The notes under the pieces are model-generated. The model was not told the origin of the DNA, searched no databases, and saw only the letters and a list, made by a program, of their open reading frames with translations. Made by a program: the position numbers and the translations under genes. This document shows, in pieces, positions 45,554 through 54,867 of a stretch of DNA of 64,000 nucleotides (positions are counted from its first letter, which is position 1; every line of letters begins with the position of its first letter). The DNA is from Polaribacter glomeratus (lineage in GTDB: Bacteria; Bacteroidota; Bacteroidia; Flavobacteriales; Flavobacteriaceae). The stretch lies in NCBI RefSeq assembly GCF_002954665.1, contig NZ_MSCM01000001.1:1933349-1997348 (forward strand), given 5' to 3'.

Positions 45554-46759
45554 TTATTCTTTACCATCTAAATAATCTTGTAAATAAGAAAAACGTGCTG
45601 TTAACTTACCTTTTTCAGTCATTTTTGCACGCTCTAAAACGCCGTCTTTATCATTATTAAAAAATGCAGGAATTACATTTTCTAAAAACATTTCTCCAAA
45701 ACCTTCGCTTGCGTCTTGGGGTAATTCGCAGGGTAAATTATCAACAGCCATTACAACAATAGCATCTTTATCTTTAAAATCTACCTCAGATTCCGTTTTA
45801 GGATTGTAACCGTAAAAAGGGTCTGCAATTGTAGATGCTCTTAAAGTTGATGCTACAGGACCATCTACGTCACAAGAAATATCAGCCACATATTTAATTT
45901 TAAAATCTATTAATTTAGCATCTTCTCTTGTAAATAAATAAGGCGCTCCGTTTCCATAAAAATGACCCGCAATAAAGAAATCTGTTACGCTAGCAAAACG
46001 CATAAAATCAGATTCATATTCTTCTGGATTATTATAAAAATCGGAATTATCAATTACGTTTCCGTCTTTACGTTTGTTATAATCTAAAACATCTAAAAAA
46101 CAATAAATGGGTTCACTAAAAGTTTTGGTTATATAATCGTTTACAGAAACCATTTTAATATTCATTGCGTCCAGCATTTCTTTTGCCCCGTAAGCAACTT
46201 TACCACTTCCTGTTAATAAAATTTTAATGTTTGACACATTAATTTTCTTTAATTCAGTAATTAATTCTTGCTGATTCTCTAGTGTTTCTGCCTTTGGTAA
46301 ATTAAAAGTTCCGTTTGTGATACCAATTGCTCTAAAACCATTATATGCACCAACAATGCCTGCGTAACGGCCAAAACCAATTAAACGTGCTCCATTTTCT
46401 CTGATAATAGTTTCGTGATCGAATAACTGAATATTTTTTTCTAAAACTGCTTTTAGCAATTCTCTATTGTAAGGTTGTTTTTTGATAGTATGACTAAAGA
46501 AAAAATATTTTTTATTAGCAATTAAAGCACTTATTGGCACTTCTTTTACTCCAAATAACACCTCACAATCGCTTATATCTTCTGTAACTTTAAAACCTGC
46601 TTCTTTATATTGTTCATCCGTAAAAATTCTAATAGAAGAACTTTCTACTTTTATTTCTGATGATGGAAATTGATCTTGAAATTCTTTTAATTTTCCTGGT
46701 GAAAAAACAACTCTTCTATCTGGTGGGTTTTTACGCTCTTTGATAATTGCAAACTTCAT
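45554..46759 (-). CDS. NAD-dependent saccharopine/alanine-dehydrogenase-like enzyme
   Basis: 401 residues. An AlaDH/PNT N-terminal domain (FAIIKERKNPPDRRVVFSPG, GFGRYAGIVGAYNGFRAIG) and a Rossmann domain (ILLTGSGKVAYGAKEMLDAM) with YVADISCDVDGPVASTLRAS. The family includes L-lysine-forming saccharopine dehydrogenase. The precise substrate cannot be fixed from sequence alone. Confidence 0.75.
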   Translation of the reverse strand: MKFAIIKERKNPPDRRVVFSPGKLKEFQDQFPSSEIKVESSSIRIFTDEQYKEAGFKVTEDISDCEVLFGVKEVPISALIANKKYFFFSHTIKKQPYNRELLKAVLEKNIQLFDHETIIRENGARLIGFGRYAGIVGAYNGFRAIGITNGTFNLPKAETLENQQELITELKKINVSNIKILLTGSGKVAYGAKEMLDAMNIKMVSVNDYITKTFSEPIYCFLDVLDYNKRKDGNVIDNSDFYNNPEEYESDFMRFASVTDFFIAGHFYGNGAPYLFTREDAKLIDFKIKYVADISCDVDGPVASTLRASTIADPFYGYNPKTESEVDFKDKDAIVVMAVDNLPCELPQDASEGFGEMFLENVIPAFFNNDKDGVLERAKMTEKGKLTARFSYLQDYLDGKE

Positions 46760-46884
46760 TTTTATATGTTTTAGGAGCTACTGAAATGCTGAAATAAAAT
46801 CAACCTAAACAGGCTAAATAGTATTAGTGTAATATTTGTTCGAAGATATTAGATTTTATAATGATAAACAACTGTATTTTTTTA

Positions 46885-46892
46885 TACTTTTG
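46885..46892 (+). promoter_or_regulatory. -7 promoter motif for ssrA
   Basis: TACTTTTG, a TAnnTTTG match, 41 bases before the mature 5' end of tmRNA; the precursor would be processed. Confidence 0.5.
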
Positions 46893-46933
46893 CAAACTGT
46901 ATTTCTAATTAGAAATATTTCATTGACATTTTT

Positions 46934-47323
46934 GGGGACGACTGGTTTTGACAGCAAGATCAGTAGATTTGTAAGCATACCAAGGAATGAAATTATTCTT
47001 GTAAAACTTATTTCACCTTTTTAAACGGCGAAGATAACTACGCTTTAGCTGCTTAATCCGAAATATAGTAGGATTGGCCTAGGCACACAAGGTGTGCAAG
47101 CTTTATGTCCACGAAAAGCCTTGGTTTATGGCGTTTCATATTAGGGCATCGTAAATATAAACATAGAAAACCTGAAACTTCGGCGGGTTTTTGAAACTAA
47201 AGAAGTTAAGTTAAAAGTAGGTTGTTTTTGATCATCTTTTAAACGAAAACCAATCAAAAACTAAGTATGTAGAAAGCTTTTTGACTGCTTGTTTGGACCC
47301 GAGTTCGATTCTCGGCGTCTCCA
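46934..47323 (+). ncRNA. ssrA: Transfer-messenger RNA (ssrA)
   Basis: The 5' GGGGACG pairs with 3' CGTCTCC (47316-47322), and the T arm GAGTTCGATTCTC precedes it, giving the tRNA-like end. The tag frame at 47027-47056 reads GGC GAA GAT AAC TAC GCT TTA GCT GCT TAA, that is GEDNYALAA, a typical Bacteroidota tag. The 3' CCA is not encoded past the A. Rescues stalled ribosomes with SmpB. The 3' end is a common integration site for mobile elements. Confidence 0.95.
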
Positions 47324-47328
47324 CTTTC

Positions 47329-47366
47329 AACCCTGTAAATAACTAATTTACAGGGTTTTATTTTTT
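47329..47366 (+). terminator. Terminator after tmRNA
   Basis: AACCCTGTAAAT (47329-47340) pairs with ATTTACAGGGTT (47346-47357), loop AACTA, followed by TTATTTTTT. Confidence 0.85.
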
Positions 47367-47438
47367 AAGGTGCTGTTTTGGGTGCTGTTTTTTATTTATT
47401 GAAAGCCTCTCTACTAAAGTCTTTTACTTAAAATATAG

Positions 47439-47726
47439 ATTTTAAACTATATATATTTAGAAGATCAGGATTGGAAAAGTGACTCGGCAGATTCCTTTTC
47501 CTTAGAACGTTCCGAATACGCAAAGATTTATGATGATTTTATTATTAAGTTAAAAGAAAAGTATCCTGATGAAGAGGAAACGATTATTAAAAAACATATT
47601 AAACGTATTACTCCAGCTGAATTTGCTTCATCGAGTTTCTATACTGAGCTACCTATAAGAAAAAGTAATGTTGATAAAATAATTAATGACGTTATTAAAC
47701 ATTTTTTTTTGCAAAAGGCCTCATAA
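47439..47726 (+). pseudogene. Orphan C-terminal coding fragment
   Basis: An open frame of 95 codons without a start codon following the tmRNA terminator, reading ...LEDQDWKSDSADSFSLERSE, YAKIYDDFIIKLKEKYPDEE, then KRITPAEFASSSFYTELP and VIKHFFLQKAS before TAA. Its codon use and charge pattern look like a genuine protein. It stops 1 base before the hsdR stop codon. I do not recognise the family; it appears to be a 5'-deleted gene left at the island edge. Confidence 0.5.
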
Positions 47727-47727
47727 G

Positions 47728-50580
47728 TCACCCATCCAAACCATTAATAAAAGTCTCCACAAAGTTTACTACTTTATTTAAAATTCTATCTCCTATTGAT
47801 TTACGTTTTAAAACATTTGGTTTAGTTCCTTCTATTAAATCTAATAACTCATCACGTAATGGTTCTCTTTCTGCGTAAAGATAATCCTCTATGAGTTTTT
47901 GTGTTTTATCTGATGATAGATTTTCTTCTTTTACAAATACTTCAAATGCTTTTTGTTGTTCTTCTGACCAGAATTTTTCAAACTCTTGCGGTATTGTTTC
48001 TGAGTCTTCTATTTCAGGAAGGTTGTCTTCTATAAACTTTTCTATTAACACTCGCTTACTTCTTAAATTAGCTTCTCCTGTTAATAAATCTACTACTTCT
48101 TTTTTCTTAGCTTCTTGTTCTTCTTTCTTAACATCTTTTAAAGATGCTAATAGTTTTAGAATATAAGTTACATTAATTTCATCTCTATGAATTAATTCTA
48201 ATTCAAAATCTACATCGTCTAATATTGATACTTTTTCTTTAGCAGTATCGTCTTTTGTTTTTTGCCATAAGTCCAAATATTTACTTCTGAAATCATTAAA
48301 CAATTGTTCTTGCATTGCTAAATCTTCCCAATCGAAATTAGCAAAGGTTGTCATTGTATTTTTTAAACGCATTAACTCTCTAAATGCCTTAATAAAGGCT
48401 AATTCATCTTCTTCGCTTACTAAATCATTAACGCTATTTACAGTTGGTGTAACTTTAAGTAATTCTATATACCCTTCATTGAATTTTTGAGTATAATCTT
48501 CGTAAGGTTTCATTATAATAACATCTATAGCATCTTTGTTACTAAAGAGTGTTATTGCTTGATCTGTTACTTTTTTAAGATTACGAAACACCACAATATT
48601 ACCTTGTGATTTCTGCTCGTTTATAATTCTATTTGTACGTGAATACGCTTGTATTAATCCGTGATATTTTAAATTCTTATCTACATATAAAGTGTTTAAT
48701 GATGGACTATCAAAACCTGTTAAGAACATATTAACAACCAACAAAACATCTATCTTCCGTTCTTTTACTTTCTTTGAAATATCATTATAATAATTATAAA
48801 ATGATTGACTATCTTTTGTTGTAAAATTAGAACCAAACATTTCATTATAATGCCCTATATAACTTTCTAATTTATCTCTTTTGTGTAAATGCATTCCATA
48901 TAAAGCAGGTGTATCTTCTACTACCGAAACTTCTTCTGGAATATATCCGTTTGCATCTGCATCTTCTTCGTTAGCTACATAACTAAATATGGTTGCTATT
49001 TTTAGATTGTGTTTGCCCTCTAATTTTTTACGGTATAGTATATCATAATAATTGACCAACATATCTGTACTACCAACACAAAACATTCCTGTAAATTCTT
49101 TGTTGTGTGTTTTACGATTATGATTTGCTATAATATAATCTGCTATTTTCTCTAAACGCTTTGGTGATTCCATTAACTCTTTACGGTCAATGTCTTCTAC
49201 TTCAATATCTATTTCTGTTGCAGATTCTTTTTGTTTGTATTTACCAACATATTCTACTGCAAATTTTAATACATTTTCATCTTTAATAGCATCTGTAATC
49301 ACGTATTTATGCAAGCACTCACCAAATAATTCTTTAGTAGTACGTTTACCTAATTCGTTTTTAACTGCATTGTCCGCAAATATTGGTGTTCCTGTAAAAC
49401 CAAACATTTGAAAGTTATTGAAGAACGCTTTTATACGATTGTGTGTATCACCAAATTGACTTCTATGACATTCATCGAAAATAAAGACGATACGCTCCTC
49501 TTTCATTTTTTCCATTTTCGCTAAGTAGTTCTTTTTACTAATTGCTGTATTTAGCTTCTGAATGGTAGTTACAATAATTTTAGTATCATCACTAAACTGT
49601 TTTACTAATGCTTTAGTATTATCTGTACCATCTATACTGCCTTTAGAGAAGCTATTAAATTCTTTAGTAGTTTGATAATCTAAATCTTTTCTATCTACTA
49701 CAAACACCACCTTTTTAACTTGTGGCATTTTCATAATAATTTGACTTGCTTTAAAAGATGTAAGCGTTTTACCTGAACCTGTAGTATGCCAGATATAACC
49801 GTTATGTGTACTATTTTTGACTTTATCTATTATGTTTTCTACTGCATAGTATTGATATGGTCTCAACACCATTAATATTTTATGCGTTTCGTTTAAAACA
49901 ATGTATTTACATATCATTTTAGAGATATGACAAGGCTCTAAAAACTCACTTGTAAAACCATTTAAAATATTGGTTAATCGCTTGTTTTCGTTATCTGTCC
50001 AATAGAATGTTTGTTTAAAAGATTGATGCCTGTTGTTTGCATAGTATTTGGTATTTACACCGTTACTGATAACAAAGATTTGAACGTATTGAAATAAGGC
50101 AGATTTAGCACCAAATGAATGTCTTTGATAACGGTTTATTTGATTAAAGGCTTCTTTCATTTCTAAGCCTCTACGCTTTAATTCTATTTGTACTAATGGT
50201 AAGCCATTTACTAATAGCGTAACATCGTAACGATTTTTATAACTACCCTCAATAGTAACTTGATTGGTAACTTGATATTGATTTTGACACCAATGCTCGG
50301 TATTTAAAAACTCGAAATATAAATTATCTCCGTTATCTCTAACAATATGCTGTTTTTCTCTTAGTGTTTTAGCTTTCTCGAATACAGAACCTTTGCTTAA
50401 TATGTTTAATACACGCTCAAACTCTTTAGCAGTAAACGTAATATTGTTATGCTTTTCTAATTGTGCTTTTAAATTAGTTAATAATGATGCTTCATCTGGA
50501 ATACTAACTTTTGAGTAGCCTTGATTTGATAATTGCTCTATTAACTGATTTTCTAATACTTGTTCTGGTTGTGTACTCAT
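47728..50580 (-). CDS. hsdR: Type I restriction endonuclease subunit HsdR
   Basis: 950 residues. The N-terminal PD-(D/E)xK nuclease site is YDVTLLVNGLPLVQIELKRRG. The helicase has Walker A GSGKT at 268-272, DECH-type VFIFDECHRSQFG, GFTGTPI, and the later motif VNMFLTGFDSPSLNTLYVDK with YSRTNRI. Translocates DNA and cuts away from the site when HsdM/HsdS find unmodified DNA. Its start lies beside a small inserted module, and a relic of its 5' end is found at 51932, so it was separated from hsdS. Confidence 0.94.
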   Translation of the reverse strand: MSTQPEQVLENQLIEQLSNQGYSKVSIPDEASLLTNLKAQLEKHNNITFTAKEFERVLNILSKGSVFEKAKTLREKQHIVRDNGDNLYFEFLNTEHWCQNQYQVTNQVTIEGSYKNRYDVTLLVNGLPLVQIELKRRGLEMKEAFNQINRYQRHSFGAKSALFQYVQIFVISNGVNTKYYANNRHQSFKQTFYWTDNENKRLTNILNGFTSEFLEPCHISKMICKYIVLNETHKILMVLRPYQYYAVENIIDKVKNSTHNGYIWHTTGSGKTLTSFKASQIIMKMPQVKKVVFVVDRKDLDYQTTKEFNSFSKGSIDGTDNTKALVKQFSDDTKIIVTTIQKLNTAISKKNYLAKMEKMKEERIVFIFDECHRSQFGDTHNRIKAFFNNFQMFGFTGTPIFADNAVKNELGKRTTKELFGECLHKYVITDAIKDENVLKFAVEYVGKYKQKESATEIDIEVEDIDRKELMESPKRLEKIADYIIANHNRKTHNKEFTGMFCVGSTDMLVNYYDILYRKKLEGKHNLKIATIFSYVANEEDADANGYIPEEVSVVEDTPALYGMHLHKRDKLESYIGHYNEMFGSNFTTKDSQSFYNYYNDISKKVKERKIDVLLVVNMFLTGFDSPSLNTLYVDKNLKYHGLIQAYSRTNRIINEQKSQGNIVVFRNLKKVTDQAITLFSNKDAIDVIIMKPYEDYTQKFNEGYIELLKVTPTVNSVNDLVSEEDELAFIKAFRELMRLKNTMTTFANFDWEDLAMQEQLFNDFRSKYLDLWQKTKDDTAKEKVSILDDVDFELELIHRDEINVTYILKLLASLKDVKKEEQEAKKKEVVDLLTGEANLRSKRVLIEKFIEDNLPEIEDSETIPQEFEKFWSEEQQKAFEVFVKEENLSSDKTQKLIEDYLYAEREPLRDELLDLIEGTKPNVLKRKSIGDRILNKVVNFVETFINGLDG
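50513..50580 (-). repeat. 68-bp repeat: hsdR 5' end, intact copy
   Basis: Pairs with 51932-51999 at 58 of 68 positions by eye (10 differences), covering codons 1-22 of hsdR. The second copy is out of any gene. Confidence 0.85.
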
Positions 50581-50673
50581 TTGTTTTTGTTAATTTGGCA
50601 TCAATTTTGTATTAAGCAATGTGCATAAGTGCAACTATATTGTTGAAAAGTATTCATATTTGAAAACATTTTG

Positions 50674-50681
50674 TATATTTG
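50674..50681 (+). promoter_or_regulatory. -7 motif of candidate small RNA
   Basis: TATATTTG, a TAnnTTTG match on the plus strand in the gap between hsdR and the nuclease-like gene. No plus-strand ORF follows; a terminator lies about 65 bases downstream. Confidence 0.55.
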
Positions 50682-50686
50682 CACTG

Positions 50687-50752
50687 TTCTTTACCTTAGG
50701 TAGGGAATTTACAAAGGTCTTAAACGTTGAACCCGAATCAACGTTTTTTTTG
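50687..50752 (+). ncRNA. Candidate small structured RNA
   Basis: Between the promoter motif and a terminator (9-bp perfect stem AAACGTTGA/TCAACGTTT at 50722-50746, loop ACCCGAA, then a T run) lies a 65-nt segment with no ORF. A second hairpin TACC-TTA-GGTA is at 50692-50702. The terminator points only along the plus strand; on the minus strand the hairpin is followed by TAAGACC. I recognise no known RNA family. Confidence 0.5.
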
Positions 50753-50755
50753 TGC

Positions 50756-51220
50756 CTAATTTTTTCCGAAAAACTCTTCTGTCCTTTCAAAATCAGGACT
50801 TTCTAATATATTTTCTATGTCATTTTTTTCATAAGCAGTTATCAATTTAGCTTTTAAAACTCCTGTGAATCGTATGATAACAACATAATTTCCTTTTACA
50901 ACCGCAACCCTTCTGTTTGTATAATGGGTTTTTTTATAATTGTCCCACCCTTTTTTTAATATTGCTTCACCATCCAATAATGTTTCTTTTATCCAAAGCA
51001 TCTTTTCAAGTCTATTTAGTGACAAAATAGATTTATCCTTTTCTACTCTATTTGCACTTTCATAAAAGCAATGGTCAAACATATCATCATAAAACTTAAC
51101 TTTAACGCTATCAAAAGTTTCAATTTCTGTTACACAATACTCATCGTGCCATAGCTTTCGCATTTCTGCTTCTCTTACTGCTTCATCAATTAAATGTGGT
51201 TTTAATTTTTTATATGCCAT
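50756..51220 (-). CDS. Small nuclease-like protein (barnase/EndoU/ColicinE5-RelE-type fold suspected)
   Basis: 154 residues from ATG 51220, which overlaps the DUF3800 stop as TAATG, indicating coupled translation. A helical N-terminus (LKPHLIDEAVREAEMRKLWH) is followed by a short mixed region ending RRVAVVKGNYVVIIRFTGVLKAKLITAYE. That end resembles C-terminal cores of phage-associated barnase/EndoU/ColicinE5-RelE-like nucleases. I do not see certain catalytic residues. It could be the toxin of a pair with DUF3800. Confidence 0.65.
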   Translation of the reverse strand: MAYKKLKPHLIDEAVREAEMRKLWHDEYCVTEIETFDSVKVKFYDDMFDHCFYESANRVEKDKSILSLNRLEKMLWIKETLLDGEAILKKGWDNYKKTHYTNRRVAVVKGNYVVIIRFTGVLKAKLITAYEKNDIENILESPDFERTEEFFGKN

Positions 51221-51915
51221 TACCAACCACCTTGAAGATTAATCTTAAATACGTTAAATTTTTCTTCCCATTTAGGTGTAGGTGCAATTGTATTACCTAA
51301 GTACGTGTTTTCTATATGAGCAATTAAACCCAATTTAGCAGTACTTGTAATCTCTTTATTAAACTTAGCATTTGTTAAGCCTGTTAGAATATCTGCTAAT
51401 TGTATACCTAAAGATTCATCCGATGGAAGTCCCTGAACTTGTTTTATACCAGATGTAAGATTGGAATTGTCTAATGAATTTCTGAGTGCCTTTAAACGTG
51501 TTTTATCTCTATTTACTTTTAAATCTAAAAAGATGTTGTAATTATTAAAATCAAAAATCCAATGGTGTAGTAATTGATAATAAAATTTATAAAAACCAAG
51601 TTCTATGTCTTTATTATTAAAAACATAATTATCTACTTTGTCGGCTTCTATTAATATGGTTCTAAAACGAACTTGTTCTGTTTGAAAAAAATAATCTATA
51701 ATATCCTTATATAAAGCATAAAACTTAGGCGATACTTTATTCCACTTTAGCTCACCATATACATTGTGTTTTACTTTAATAGCATTTATATGCTCTTTAA
51801 AAATATCTCTATAATCGGCAGGCATCCAAATACCACCAATAGCAGTATATAAGTGTGCTTCTTTATGACTTAAAGCTTCTAAACCACTTTCATCACAGTA
51901 TATTTCAAAATTCAT
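51220..51915 (-). CDS. DUF3800 domain protein
   Basis: 231 residues. The DUF3800 signature is present: N-terminal EIYCDESG, central FRTILIEADK and C-terminal LGIQLADILTGLTNAKFNK, an RNase H-like arrangement with acidic residues. Its family members occur in mobile elements and defence loci with poorly known functions. It is coupled to the gene after it by a TAATG junction. It sits in the inserted segment between hsdS and hsdR. Confidence 0.85.
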   Translation of the reverse strand: MNFEIYCDESGLEALSHKEAHLYTAIGGIWMPADYRDIFKEHINAIKVKHNVYGELKWNKVSPKFYALYKDIIDYFFQTEQVRFRTILIEADKVDNYVFNNKDIELGFYKFYYQLLHHWIFDFNNYNIFLDLKVNRDKTRLKALRNSLDNSNLTSGIKQVQGLPSDESLGIQLADILTGLTNAKFNKEITSTAKLGLIAHIENTYLGNTIAPTPKWEEKFNVFKINLQGGW

Positions 51916-51931
51916 TACTTTATATTTTTAA

Positions 51932-51999
51932 GAGTACGCAATATTTGACAACTGCTCTACTAACTGATTTTCTAATACTTGTTCTGATTGTGTACACAT
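51932..51999 (-). repeat. 68-bp relic of hsdR 5' end next to hsdS
   Basis: On the minus strand it reads the initiation region of hsdR (ATG TGT ACA CAA TCA GAA CAA, then GTA TTA GAA AAT CAG) with 10 differences in 68 from the intact copy at 50513-50580. It sits 6 bases past the hsdS stop, where hsdR would normally begin. No full gene follows. Confidence 0.85.
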
Positions 52000-52005
52000 A
52001 ATATA

Positions 52006-53241
52006 TTAATTGCAGAACATTTGTTGTAATAAACCATTTTTATATTTTTTAGCCTTATCGATTTGCTTTTTTAAACTTTTAATATTCAAATCCAATTCAA
52101 TAATAAAATCAGCTATTTTATTTTGTTCTTTGATGTCAGGAATAAGAATTTTAAGGTTATCAAAATCTGCTTTCCCCAATGTTTTATTTCTACCTGCACC
52201 TCCTGGTGATGCTAATTGAAGTAGGTGTAAACCCTTTCTTGTTTTAAAGAATGCTAAAATAAAATCAAGATTAAGAATAGAATCTTTTGCTTTAAATGTT
52301 GGAAATCTATGTGATGCTATCATACCAACTTCATTTTTTGAAGTCTTAGCTACTGCACCTTCCCAAGCAAAAACAATGTTTAAAATAAATAATTCTTCTT
52401 TTAACCAAAAGACTCTCTTATTACCTATTTCATCACCTGTTTTACTTTCTTTGTGAAAAATACCTTTACCGTGTGAACGAATCCCTATTTCCTTATATTT
52501 TTCATTTAAAACAACATTTACAGGATTTGAATATTTTTCAAATATTTCAGAAACCTTCATTTCTCTCCATACAGGAAAACTACTTCCACTATCTGCTTTA
52601 AATCTTATTTCTTGTGAAAATATTTTTTCAACTACAGCATTTCTATACTTAATGAGAAGTGCAAGCTTATTATTTAATAGTTTAATATAATTTTCATAGT
52701 CATAAAAAAATATAGATACTTTCTTCTGCTCTAACTCATTAGTAGGCAAACTCAATTTGAAACCGTTTAAAAAATCAGAATTACCAACGTTCATTGTGTT
52801 TTTAGCACCAATATTAACTACAGGTACTAAATAATTATATATGTTAATTGAGGATGAAAAATAATAGTGTAATAAAGAGCCAATGTATCTATTTTTAGGC
52901 TTAAACACGCCATATAAAACAGATACAACTCCAGTCCTATTTGTTCTATTCTGCTTTATGATACCAAACGGATAATTTGCAGTAGGGCTTTTAGTATAAA
53001 CAACATCATAAGGATTGACCACTTTATAATTTGAAATATTATCAGATGCGTATGAACGCCCTAAATGCTCAATTTGATTAACAACTCCTTTGACTTTTGC
53101 TACTGAAAAAACTTCAACAACCTCGTTGTCTTTATTACGTATTTTATGCTCAACTAAAAGTTCGTATAACTTATATTCCTTCCAATTTTCTTTAAAATTT
53201 GGAAAACGCAACCTTGGCTCTGTGCCTTTAATTAATTCCAT
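52006..53241 (-). CDS. hsdS: Type I restriction specificity subunit HsdS
   Basis: 411 residues from ATG 53241; the hsdM stop overlaps it as TAATG. Two target-recognition domains separated by helical spacers: NFKENWKEYKLYELLVEH then NVGNSDFLNGFKLSLPTNELEQKKVSIFF, and SFPVWREMKVSEIFEKYSNPV then DIKEQNKIADFIIELDLNIKSLKKQIDKAKKYKNGLLQQMF. Together these fix the two halves of a bipartite DNA target, unknown here. Confidence 0.9.
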   Translation of the reverse strand: MELIKGTEPRLRFPNFKENWKEYKLYELLVEHKIRNKDNEVVEVFSVAKVKGVVNQIEHLGRSYASDNISNYKVVNPYDVVYTKSPTANYPFGIIKQNRTNRTGVVSVLYGVFKPKNRYIGSLLHYYFSSSINIYNYLVPVVNIGAKNTMNVGNSDFLNGFKLSLPTNELEQKKVSIFFYDYENYIKLLNNKLALLIKYRNAVVEKIFSQEIRFKADSGSSFPVWREMKVSEIFEKYSNPVNVVLNEKYKEIGIRSHGKGIFHKESKTGDEIGNKRVFWLKEELFILNIVFAWEGAVAKTSKNEVGMIASHRFPTFKAKDSILNLDFILAFFKTRKGLHLLQLASPGGAGRNKTLGKADFDNLKILIPDIKEQNKIADFIIELDLNIKSLKKQIDKAKKYKNGLLQQMFCN

Positions 53242-54863
53242 TAAAAAGGTGTTGGTATTTTTAGTTCTGAACAAAACTCTAATAAGCTATTTTGTGCTTT
53301 TGAAATTGATTTATTCATATCTTTTATTTCATCAGATAACTCTATGAGATTTACATCTTCAGCCTTTTTGAATGTATCTACATATCTTGCAATATTCAAA
53401 TTATAATCATTTTCTGAAATCTCATTTAAAGAAGCCAAATAACTATATTTATCTTCAGTCAATCTCTGTCTATATATACTAATTATCTTATCAACATCAG
53501 TAGGTCTTAAAAAATTTTGAGTAGATTTTTCAAAATATTTACTTGAATCAATAAATAAAACATCTTCTGGGTTCTCTCTACATTTTTTGAAAATTAAAAT
53601 ACAAGTAGGTATTTCCGTTCCAAAAAATATTTTCTCTGGTAATCCTATTACTGCATCTAAATAGTTCTTTTCGTTAATTAAATATTTTCTTATTTTCTGC
53701 TCAGAACCTTTCCTAAACAATGCACCGTGAGGCAATACAATTGCCATTGTTCCATTTTCAGACAACTGATATATCATATGCTGAACAAAAGCAAAATCCG
53801 CATAACTTTTAGGTGCTAATTTACCATATTGACTATACCTATCATCACTCATAAAGAGTTGATTAGCACTCCAATTAGCAGAAAACGGTGGATTAGCTAC
53901 TATAGCTTCAAAACGGTGTTCTAAATGTTGTGGGTGTTCTAAAGTATCTTCTTGTTTAATATCAAACTTACGATAATGCACACCGTGCAATATCATATTC
54001 ATACGTGCTAAATTGTACGTAGTACGGTTTAATTCTTGTCCATAAAAGTTGTTTACTTCCTCTACTTCTTTAGCAACACGCAATAGTAAAGAACCACTAC
54101 CACACGTTGGGTCATAGACCGATTTTAGTTTCTTTTTACCAGTAGTCACAAATTTAGCCAATACTGTACTTACTTCTTGTGGTGTATAAAACTCTCCCGC
54201 TTTTTTACCTGCTCCACTTGCAAATTTCCCTATTAGATATTCGTAAGCATCTCCCAATACATCTAACTCTGTATTTTCTAATTTAAAGTCAATTTTATCT
54301 AAGTGCGCGAGTACTTTGGCAATAATCTCGTTACGAGCTTCTGGACTTTTCCCTAATTTGGTAGAGTTTAAATCCATATCTTCAAAAAGGTCTTCAAAAT
54401 CTTCTTCACTATCCGTTCCCATTGTACTGTTTTGGATATTGTTTAGAATCTTTTGTAAATCTTCTAATATGAAATTGTCTTTTGTATTGTAGGTTAATGA
54501 AGTATTTTCTGCTACAGCATCACTTTCTTTTTCATCTTCATTGTGATTACCACGTTTTGAAACAGCAGAAAATAACTCTGATGGTTTTAAGAAGTAACCT
54601 AATTTCTCTAAAGATTCTTCTTTTATAGCCTCTATGTATTCTTTTCCTGTTGCTGTGTTTTCATCTATTTCAGAAAATAGAAATGTATCGCCACCTTCTT
54701 TCAAGATTTTGTTGGCATATATCTCCATTTTTTCGGATAAATATTTATAGAAAATAAAGCCTAATATATAATCACGAAACTCATCTGCATTCATTTTACC
54801 TCTAAGGGTGTTCGCAATATTCCAGAGTTGTTGTTCTAATTGTTTTTTATGGTCTTCTGACAT
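53241..54863 (-). CDS. hsdM: Type I restriction methyltransferase subunit HsdM
   Basis: 540 residues. N6-adenine methyltransferase of gamma type. Motif I is D251PTCGSGSLLLRV and motif IV is N324PPFSANW. The N-terminal HsdM_N domain (QLEQQLWNIANTLRGKMNADEFRDY) and FFTPQEVSTVLAKFV-like GEFYTPQEVS are in place. The stop overlaps the hsdS start (TAATG). It begins 4 bases after abiEii stop, so one operon joins AbiE and the modification genes. Confidence 0.94.
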   Translation of the reverse strand: MSEDHKKQLEQQLWNIANTLRGKMNADEFRDYILGFIFYKYLSEKMEIYANKILKEGGDTFLFSEIDENTATGKEYIEAIKEESLEKLGYFLKPSELFSAVSKRGNHNEDEKESDAVAENTSLTYNTKDNFILEDLQKILNNIQNSTMGTDSEEDFEDLFEDMDLNSTKLGKSPEARNEIIAKVLAHLDKIDFKLENTELDVLGDAYEYLIGKFASGAGKKAGEFYTPQEVSTVLAKFVTTGKKKLKSVYDPTCGSGSLLLRVAKEVEEVNNFYGQELNRTTYNLARMNMILHGVHYRKFDIKQEDTLEHPQHLEHRFEAIVANPPFSANWSANQLFMSDDRYSQYGKLAPKSYADFAFVQHMIYQLSENGTMAIVLPHGALFRKGSEQKIRKYLINEKNYLDAVIGLPEKIFFGTEIPTCILIFKKCRENPEDVLFIDSSKYFEKSTQNFLRPTDVDKIISIYRQRLTEDKYSYLASLNEISENDYNLNIARYVDTFKKAEDVNLIELSDEIKDMNKSISKAQNSLLEFCSELKIPTPF

Positions 54864-54867
54864 TTTG

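Noticed and set aside
46836..47024. 62-codon open frame with hydrophobic start
   Set aside because: It runs through the tmRNA promoter and 5' half of ssrA; the RNA explains the sequence.
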